From: Actinomycetaceae bacterium
GTDB lineage: Bacteria > Actinomycetota > Actinomycetes > Actinomycetales > Actinomycetaceae
NCBI GenBank assembly: GCA_030528145.1
Contig: JAUMZK010000007.1
Span: 21,874-85,873, forward strand
Direction: 5' to 3'
DNA: 64,000 bases
Shown: positions 58,596-64,000 of the stretch, piece by piece
Layout: each line of letters opens with the position of its first letter
Numbering within the stretch: position 1 is the first letter of the stretch
The notes under the pieces: model-generated
Told to the model about the DNA's origin: nothing
The model's database searches: none
What the model saw: the letters and a program-made list of their open reading frames with translations, nothing else
Program-made: the position numbers and the translations under genes

Positions 58596-59344
58596 TGGAA
58601 AAGTTTCTGGCACGCACCAAGTCCTTCGTGCGGCGCGGACGCGAAGTTGAAGGACCATTGGGGCGTACTTTTGCCAAATATGGCGCCGATTATGTGGTGT
58701 CGGTGCGGCGCGGACTGGGCTATACAACGGTAGCTGAGGATCATGATTTGCTTGATTTTGCCGGGCTATTTGAAAATGAGGCGCCGGTAACTGTAGAGGT
58801 CGGTTCGGGTACAGGCGATCAGTTAGTAGCGGCAGCAGCGCGTCACCCGGATCGGAATTTTTTGGCGTTTGAGGTGTGGGTGCCGGGTCTTGCCAAGACC
58901 GTGTCAAAAGCACATTCGTTGGGATTGACGAATCTGCGTCTTATAGAAGCTGATGTACAACAAGCTTCTTGCATAATTATTCCGCAGGGGGCAGTTGCGG
59001 AAGTATGGACGTTCTTCCCAGATCCGTGGCGCAAGTCAAAGCATAAGAAACGGCGTCTAATTCAAGAACCCTTCGCCCTCGAAGTTGCCCGAATGCTAGA
59101 AAAGGGCGGAATTTGGCGTATTGCAACGGATTGGGATGATTACGCGTGGGGGATTCGGGACGTGTTGGACCGGGCGGCACCCCTAAAAAATTTGTACCGT
59201 GGGCTGAACCCGGATGCGCGCGATCCTGAGGGCGATAGGGGCGGTTTTGCCCCCCGGTGGGAGGGGCGGGTTATGACTGCGTTTGAACAAAAAGGCCTGG
59301 ATGCAGGGCGCGTTGTTCACGATTTTGCGGCGCAAAAGCTGTAG
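58595..59344 (+). CDS. trmB: tRNA (guanine-N7-)-methyltransferase
   Basis: The 249-residue SAM-dependent enzyme forms m7G46 in tRNA. It has SAM motif VEVGSGTGDQLVAAA, then FLAFEVWVPGL and the family signature FFPDPWRKSKHKKRRLIQ. The GTG start overlaps the lepA stop. The order lepA-trmB-hemW suggests co-transcription. Confidence 0.94.
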   Translation: MEKFLARTKSFVRRGREVEGPLGRTFAKYGADYVVSVRRGLGYTTVAEDHDLLDFAGLFENEAPVTVEVGSGTGDQLVAAAARHPDRNFLAFEVWVPGLAKTVSKAHSLGLTNLRLIEADVQQASCIIIPQGAVAEVWTFFPDPWRKSKHKKRRLIQEPFALEVARMLEKGGIWRIATDWDDYAWGIRDVLDRAAPLKNLYRGLNPDARDPEGDRGGFAPRWEGRVMTAFEQKGLDAGRVVHDFAAQKL

Positions 59345-59347
59345 TTC

Positions 59348-60472
59348 ATGCGTCCTTTCAGCCTGTACGTTCACGTGCCGTTTTGCCGGGTGCGGTGCGG
59401 GTACTGCGACTTTAACACTTACGTGGCAGATTTTGGCGAGGGCGCCGGGTCTGGAACCTATTTTTCTTCCGTTTTAGCAGAAGCCGATAGAGCGGTGGCA
59501 GCGGTTGGTAGGAAGCGGGTCGAAACCGTTTTTTTCGGGGGTGGCACCCCCACCATGCTGTCGGCAGCAGAATTAGCGAGCATTTTGCGGGGGCTCAGGC
59601 AGCGATTCGATATTGCGTCAGGTGCAGAAATAACTACCGAAGCTAATCCCGATTCAGTGGATCAGCAGTATTTGGAACAGCTGGTTGAGGCGGGGTTCAC
59701 CAGGATATCTTTCGGAATGCAGTCTGCCGTGCCTCACGTGCTGGCACGCTTGGACCGCACGCACACCCCTGCACGCCTGCCGTTAGTAACCCAATGGGCA
59801 AAACAGCTCGGTTTAGAAGTGAGCGTCGACCTGATTTATGGGACTCCGGGTGAAACTATTGCGGACTGGAAAAAGTCTGTGGAGGCAGCCGTGGCGTTAG
59901 AAGTGGGACATATTAGTGCCTACGCCCTCGTAATTGAACCTGGTACCAAAATGGGCAGGCAGCTGCGGGCGGGGCAAATATCGCCAGTCGACAGCGACGA
60001 CGAAGCGGAAAAATACGCATTAGCCGATAGCCTATTCGCGCAGGCAGGTTATCGGTGGTACGAAATTTCTAACTGGGCGAAAAGCGTTGGTCAACGGTGC
60101 CGCCACAACATGATCTACTGGGAAGATGGGGAGTGGTGGGGGCTGGGACCAGGAGCGCACAGCCACATTGGCGATGAGCGTTTTTGGAACGTCAAGCACC
60201 CGGCAGCATACGCGCAGGCGCTGCGCAGCGGGCACAGCGTTATCGCTGGTAGTGAACATATTGATGCGCAGGCGGACCGGTTGGAGCGACTCATGCTAGG
60301 CATTCGCATGTCGGCAGGTGTAGCCGCTGCTGGTTTGGATCAGCGCGGTTTAGCCCATTGCATAGAGGCTGGATGGGTGGATGTTGACCAGGTGCGTGGC
60401 GGGCGCGTTATCCTCACGCTGCGTGGGCGTTTGATGGCAGACGCAGCTACTTTGAAGCTGCTGGGGGATTAG
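59348..60472 (+). CDS. hemW: HemW-type radical SAM heme chaperone
   Basis: The 374-residue radical SAM protein has the cluster motif Cys13-x3-Cys17-x2-Cys20 in VPFCRVRCGYCDFNTY, then FFGGGTPTML and TEANPDS. HemW proteins resemble coproporphyrinogen oxidase HemN but mainly bind and deliver heme. The CxxxCxxC-F/Y-x-Asp-Phe pattern fits HemW rather than HemN. It begins four bases after trmB and usually neighbours lepA. Confidence 0.92.
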   Translation: MRPFSLYVHVPFCRVRCGYCDFNTYVADFGEGAGSGTYFSSVLAEADRAVAAVGRKRVETVFFGGGTPTMLSAAELASILRGLRQRFDIASGAEITTEANPDSVDQQYLEQLVEAGFTRISFGMQSAVPHVLARLDRTHTPARLPLVTQWAKQLGLEVSVDLIYGTPGETIADWKKSVEAAVALEVGHISAYALVIEPGTKMGRQLRAGQISPVDSDDEAEKYALADSLFAQAGYRWYEISNWAKSVGQRCRHNMIYWEDGEWWGLGPGAHSHIGDERFWNVKHPAAYAQALRSGHSVIAGSEHIDAQADRLERLMLGIRMSAGVAAAGLDQRGLAHCIEAGWVDVDQVRGGRVILTLRGRLMADAATLKLLGD

Positions 60473-60613
60473 GCGGGTTTTGCGGGTGAGGGCGACCGCG
60501 CCAGTTTCGGTGAGGAAGCTCAAGTAAATTCCAGTTGGCAAGGGCGTGAAATAGGCGTAATCTTTTTTCTGACAGCAGTGTCATTAAAATTGTTGTGGCG
60601 GAAGGATTGCGCA

Positions 60614-62176
60614 ATGAATACCAAGTGGGTGGCTTTGGGCGTGCTGGCGGCTGGCTTAGGAATGATTGTCCTCGATGGAACCATCGTGGGTGTGGCGATG
60701 CCGGTGATTATTGCGGATCTGAAATTGTCTTTGGCGGATGCCCAGTGGGTCAGTGCCCTCTATTCCGTGGTATTTGCGGCGTTGCTATTGGCGTTTGGGC
60801 GCGCTGGTGACAGTTGGGGCAGGAAGAATATTTTTGCCTGGGGTATTGCCATATTCGCAGTGTCTTCAGTGATGGCGGCCCTGTCGACGGGGGCAGGAAT
60901 GCTGATTTGGGCGAGGGCGCTGCAAGGCGTTGGTGGCGCGATGGTGTTGCCGTCCTCGCTGTCCAGCGTAAACGCTGCGTTTCGAGGTGCGGAGAGAGCG
61001 GTAGCGTTCGGCGTGTGGGGTGCAGTCATGGCTGGGGTGGCGGCGGTAGGTCCGCTTCTGGGCGGGCTGATTTGTAAGCACTGGCAGTGGCAGGGAATTT
61101 TTTGGGTAAACGTGCCGGTGGGAATATTACTGCTGGTGCTGACCCGCAGGTTTGTGCCTAATTCGCGCGGGCAACGGGGGCACTTTGATGCGTTGGGCGT
61201 AGTGCTGAGCGCACTAAGTTTTGGCAGCATCGTTTTTGGCATTATCGAAGGACCAGTGGTGGGATGGTTGCGTCCGAAGGCGCCGCTTAGGGTGGGAAAT
61301 TGGGTGTTTCCCGAGGACGCTGCCTTGTCGGTTAGTTTTTTGGCACTTTGCGGTGGATTAGTGTTCTTGATCTTGTTTGTTACCAGCCAAGTGCTTGCGA
61401 GCCGGCGGGGTGGAGCACCTTTGGTGGCACCGGAAATGTTTCGGTTTCGGACTTTTAGTTGGGGGAATATGACCGCATTGGCGGTGGCAGCGGGGGAATT
61501 CGCCCTCATTTTTGTTTTACCACTGTATTTGTTGGCGGTGGCTGGGCTTGACACTATGGGCGCGGGTTGGGTGCTGGCGGCAATGGCGGTGGGCGCGTTT
61601 GTTTCGGGGGCTTTGGCACGGCATTTGTCGGCGATGATTGGGGCGGCAGGAACGGTGATTTTGGGGTTGGTGTTGGAGTTTGTGGGCGTCCTCGGTTTGA
61701 CTTTTGATTTGCATTTGGGCAGCAGTGTTATTGCGGCTATTTTGGCGATTTACGGTTTGGGGTTGGGGTTGGCTTCGGCACAGTTGACGTCGACAGTTTT
61801 GCGCGATATTCCACCTGCGTTGTCCGGGCAAGGGGCGGCAACGCAGTCGACTTTTCGCCAACTGGGGTCAGCATTGGGAACAGCTTTGGGCGGTACTGTG
61901 CTGGCGGCAAGGCTACAAGCGGATGTGATGGCACAGTTAGCAAAGTTGCATTTGCCTGCGGCGAAAGCGGAAGGGCTGACAAAAATGGTGGTGGATTCCG
62001 TGGGCGGCGGAATTGCGGGAATGCCGTCCTCACCGATTCGGGACGCGTTGCAAAGCGGTTTTCAAGCAGCAACTACGGCGTCATTGTATTTAGCGTTGGT
62101 GTTTATTGGAGTGGGGGTTATGGGTGCCATGCGGGTGGCGAAGGTGGCTAAGTCAGAAGTTGTGCCGAAAGTGTAA
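60614..62176 (+). CDS. MFS transporter, DHA2 (14-TM) drug exporter family
   Basis: The 520-residue proton-driven exporter has about 14 membrane segments. MFS motif A is seen as GRAGDSWGRKNIF, motif D1 as GMIVLDGTIVGVAMPVI, and motif C-like as VWGAVMAGVAAVGPLLGGLI. Family members (EmrB, QacA) export toxic compounds; the substrate is unknown. ATG 60614 follows GGAAGGATTGCGCA. No regulator gene is adjacent. Confidence 0.92.
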   Translation: MNTKWVALGVLAAGLGMIVLDGTIVGVAMPVIIADLKLSLADAQWVSALYSVVFAALLLAFGRAGDSWGRKNIFAWGIAIFAVSSVMAALSTGAGMLIWARALQGVGGAMVLPSSLSSVNAAFRGAERAVAFGVWGAVMAGVAAVGPLLGGLICKHWQWQGIFWVNVPVGILLLVLTRRFVPNSRGQRGHFDALGVVLSALSFGSIVFGIIEGPVVGWLRPKAPLRVGNWVFPEDAALSVSFLALCGGLVFLILFVTSQVLASRRGGAPLVAPEMFRFRTFSWGNMTALAVAAGEFALIFVLPLYLLAVAGLDTMGAGWVLAAMAVGAFVSGALARHLSAMIGAAGTVILGLVLEFVGVLGLTFDLHLGSSVIAAILAIYGLGLGLASAQLTSTVLRDIPPALSGQGAATQSTFRQLGSALGTALGGTVLAARLQADVMAQLAKLHLPAAKAEGLTKMVVDSVGGGIAGMPSSPIRDALQSGFQAATTASLYLALVFIGVGVMGAMRVAKVAKSEVVPKV

Positions 62177-62540
62177 GGATTCCGTTACGCTTTTAACATG
62201 AGTTATGGGTTGTTGTCTGCGAGAGGGATTATTGGGGTTCGTCCGGTCAATTAAATAACAATCTAGGTCCTGTTTGTAGTGGATAATAATTTATGTAAAG
62301 ACCTGCTTTTAGGACTTTGCTCATATGTGTATAGGTAATTGTGATTTTGTGAGGGGTAATTTTCGTAGTACGTTCGCGCTCAGATGTGAGTTTTGGTTTA
62401 TTTTTGGCGGTTTTGAAGGTGGCGGGTGGAGTATTGTGGGGTGCGCAGTGCGCGCCTAGGACATTTTTCTGAAAAAATATAGCCATAATTTGTGTGAGGA
62501 TTTAGGCTATTTTGCTGAGTCCCTGAAGAAAGGCTGTGCT
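62177..62540. other. Intergenic region between the MFS exporter and the LmeA-like gene
   Basis: I see no gene in about 360 bases. The stretch is clearly more AT-rich than its neighbours, especially 62230-62420 and 62460-62510. A 79-codon open frame on the minus strand has no ribosome binding site and no recognisable product. It likely holds the promoter of the following gene. Confidence 0.5.
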
Positions 62541-63599
62541 ATGAGTTTTCGCGGGTCGAACCCGGTTCTGAATGTTCCCCAGTTTCTAAATTTTAGGGAG
62601 GGCGAAACTCTAGTTTCGTTCTTGGGTAACAAAGCTGTTAGAGAGCTGGGGCAAAGTGGGGTTTTGGCGTCTGGTCAGGTTCCGCGCCAGCCTTTTCTTC
62701 TACGGGCTCAGGTGGGGGTAAATCGGTCTGTACTGATACAGCCGGGGATGGGGCTGGTTGGGCGTGACTCGGTGGCACCGCATCAGGAGGTGATGGGGTC
62801 TGGCTGGTCGGGTGCGGAGTCGCGACCTTTCCCATCTGCGGGTGGTCCGGGTGGTCCGAGGCATCGCCGGGAAGCAGGGGCGAGGAAGAAGCGGGGCTGG
62901 GGTAAGTGGCTGTTGCTGGTTCTGGTAGTGTTGCTGGTGCTTGCGGGGGTGGGTGTTTTCGCGTTGAATTCGTTTATGCGCCAAAGTGTACAGCAGGGGA
63001 TTGGCGAGTATTTTGAAAAGAATGCGCGAAACGTGGTGGTGTCTGGACCGGATGGGTTCACGTTGGCTCAGCACTTTGTGGGGAAGTTTCGTCGCATTAC
63101 GGTGCAGGGGGACGATTTGAAGGTGAATGAGATTGGTGGCAAGATGTCGCACTTTCAAATAGTCATGGACGGGGCGTCGCCGCGCACGCAGAGCGTAGAT
63201 CATATTGAGATGTCGGCGGACGCGGATTTTATGGAGACCGTGATGCAGCAGGGGGCGGGTAATAACGCGATCAAGTTTGAGGACGGCGCTATGGTTTCGG
63301 AGCAGGATATTCCGGGTTTGGGGAAGATGCGGATGGTTATTCGTCCGGAGGTTGTGAACGATGGTGGTCAGTTGGGGATGGCTTCGCGTTTGGCGCGTTT
63401 AGAGGTGCCGAATCCGTTGGTGAAGGCGGCGGTCCCGTTTAAAGAGGGTGATGTGATGCAAACTGTTAGTGGGGATAAGATTTGTCGGGCACCTGTACCG
63501 CATTTGACGAGTTTGCAGTTAGACGGCAGTAAGGTGCATTTTGTGTGCGAGGGGCGCAATGTCTCTATGGAGGGTATGGGTGGTTTCGGCGGCAAGTAG
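62541..63599 (+). CDS. LmeA-like (DUF2993) membrane-anchored protein
   Basis: The 352-residue product has a long N-terminal part (1-120) with no known domain, then a Arg/Lys stretch and one membrane segment (about 125-148). An extracytoplasmic DUF2993 domain follows (about 150-350) with RRITVQGDDLKVNEIGGKMSHFQIVMDG (seen as FRRITVQGDDLKVNEIGG) and SVDHIEMSADADF. Mycobacterial LmeA binds phospholipids in the periplasm and supports lipomannan synthesis. ATG 62541 follows GAAAGGCTGTGCT; an earlier ATG lacks a site. The first 16 residues (SFRGSNPVLN) resemble the start of Bax inhibitor-1/YccA proteins, possibly by chance. Confidence 0.75.
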   Translation: MSFRGSNPVLNVPQFLNFREGETLVSFLGNKAVRELGQSGVLASGQVPRQPFLLRAQVGVNRSVLIQPGMGLVGRDSVAPHQEVMGSGWSGAESRPFPSAGGPGGPRHRREAGARKKRGWGKWLLLVLVVLLVLAGVGVFALNSFMRQSVQQGIGEYFEKNARNVVVSGPDGFTLAQHFVGKFRRITVQGDDLKVNEIGGKMSHFQIVMDGASPRTQSVDHIEMSADADFMETVMQQGAGNNAIKFEDGAMVSEQDIPGLGKMRMVIRPEVVNDGGQLGMASRLARLEVPNPLVKAAVPFKEGDVMQTVSGDKICRAPVPHLTSLQLDGSKVHFVCEGRNVSMEGMGGFGGK

Positions 63600-64000
63600 T
63601 GGCGTGCCCTTTGCGTGACGGGTAGCAAGTGAGTAGCTGCGTCTGTGGGGAGGCGCAACTACCCACGGTGCGCTGCCTGCGGGTGTTGTGTCCGCTTGCT
63701 AAACGCATGTTGCATCAGTGGAGGATCCGCAAGAAGGTGCACCGTTCGGTCGTTGGCTGTTTTGTCAGCAGGGGTGTTTATGGGCGTGTTGTTTTCGTTA
63801 ATGAATGTGTTGGCAGGTAGTCGCCAATTCGAGGGCGAAGGGGAACCTCCTGCCTAAGTTGCCTCCCTGATAGGGAGTTTGTGGATCGGCTCAATGTTGA
63901 GTTTTTATTGTCTGTAGTACAGGCAAATTTCTGCAAATTTTAGTTGAAACCTGCTTTGCACGGTTTTTGGTGGTTTGGCTGGTTTTGGGGTTTGTTTGTG
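63600..64000. other. Right-edge region without a clear gene
   Basis: About 400 bases. A GTG-started frame at 63645-63857 encodes 70 residues with a hydrophobic segment (SLAVLSAGVFMGVLFSLMNV) and could be a small membrane protein, but it lacks a ribosome binding site. A weak hairpin CTCCC/GGGAG at 63863-63877 with TTTG after it may terminate upstream transcripts. A GAGGGCG motif lies at 63831-63837. I cannot support a gene. Confidence 0.4.

Noticed and set aside
62247..62486. Minus-strand open frame of 79 codons in the AT-rich gap before the LmeA-like gene
   Set aside because: No ribosome binding site, no neighbours on that strand, and sequence typical of AT-rich non-coding DNA.

Overview
The window looks like a chromosome segment of an actinobacterium of moderate GC (mid-50s percent by eye, not computed). 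The best fit is a host-associated member of the Actinomycetaceae (Mobiluncus, Varibaculum or a relative), but the genus is a guess. The evidence is the gene order argS .. hom-thrB-rho-rpmE-prfA-prmC-sua5-wecA-atpIBEFHAGDC-DUF2550-nucS, the NucS mismatch endonuclease, the GlgE maltosyltransferase, a DivIVA-type coiled-coil protein, the comEA-comEC-holA-rpsT-lepA-hemW block, and frequent GTG and TTG starts. Almost everything is vertically inherited core. I see no insertion sequence, prophage, CRISPR array or rRNA operon.

Layout. 1-5.0 kb: the tail of argS with a strong terminator, a gene-poor stretch with a probable arginine/ornithine antiporter remnant, arginine deiminase (arcA) and argR, then hom-thrB. 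5.2-11.3 kb: rho, rpmE, prfA-prmC, sua5, a WecA/TagO-type glycosyl-1-phosphate transferase and an AtpI-like protein. 11.4-18.1 kb: the complete F-type ATP synthase operon. 18.1-23.6 kb: DUF2550, nucS, a convergent DivIVA-like gene, a two-TM protein with an acidic tail, a lipoprotein and a thioredoxin-TPR protein. 23.6-32.1 kb, minus strand: glgB, glgE, a VIT/CCC1 metal transporter, trpS and glgX. 32.2-36.2 kb: a tightly coupled etfB-etfA-cysteine desulfurase-mnmA run. 36.2-43.1 kb: tRNA-Leu, panC, a Bcp peroxiredoxin, two tandem tRNA-Lys genes, a VKOR-type enzyme coupled to a DtxR-family regulator, a HIT protein and leuS. 43.1-50.2 kb: an RDD/SpoIIM pair beside a five-gene run with MoxR AAA+ ATPase, DUF58, DUF4350 and DUF4129 proteins. 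50.2-63.6 kb: galM, comEA-comEC-holA, rpsT, an acyltransferase-SGNH protein, lepA-trmB-hemW, an MFS exporter and an LmeA-like membrane protein.

How the parts work together. Arginine deiminase with ArgR suggests arginine use for energy or acid resistance, although arcB and arcC are not here. GlgE, GlgB and GlgX make, branch and debranch alpha-glucan. The desulfurase feeds sulfur to MnmA for tRNA 2-thiouridine. PrmC modifies the GGQ of the release factor encoded just upstream. ComEA and ComEC are DNA-uptake parts.

The most striking signal is not a gene. The heptamer GAGGRCG (best form the octamer CGAGGACG, reverse CGTCCTCG) occurs about 150 times by my hand count. Roughly 20 would be expected by chance. 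Both strands are used about equally, and copies lie in genes and in intergenic DNA. Candidate roles are a DNA uptake sequence, a nucleoid-protein site or another genome-wide mark.
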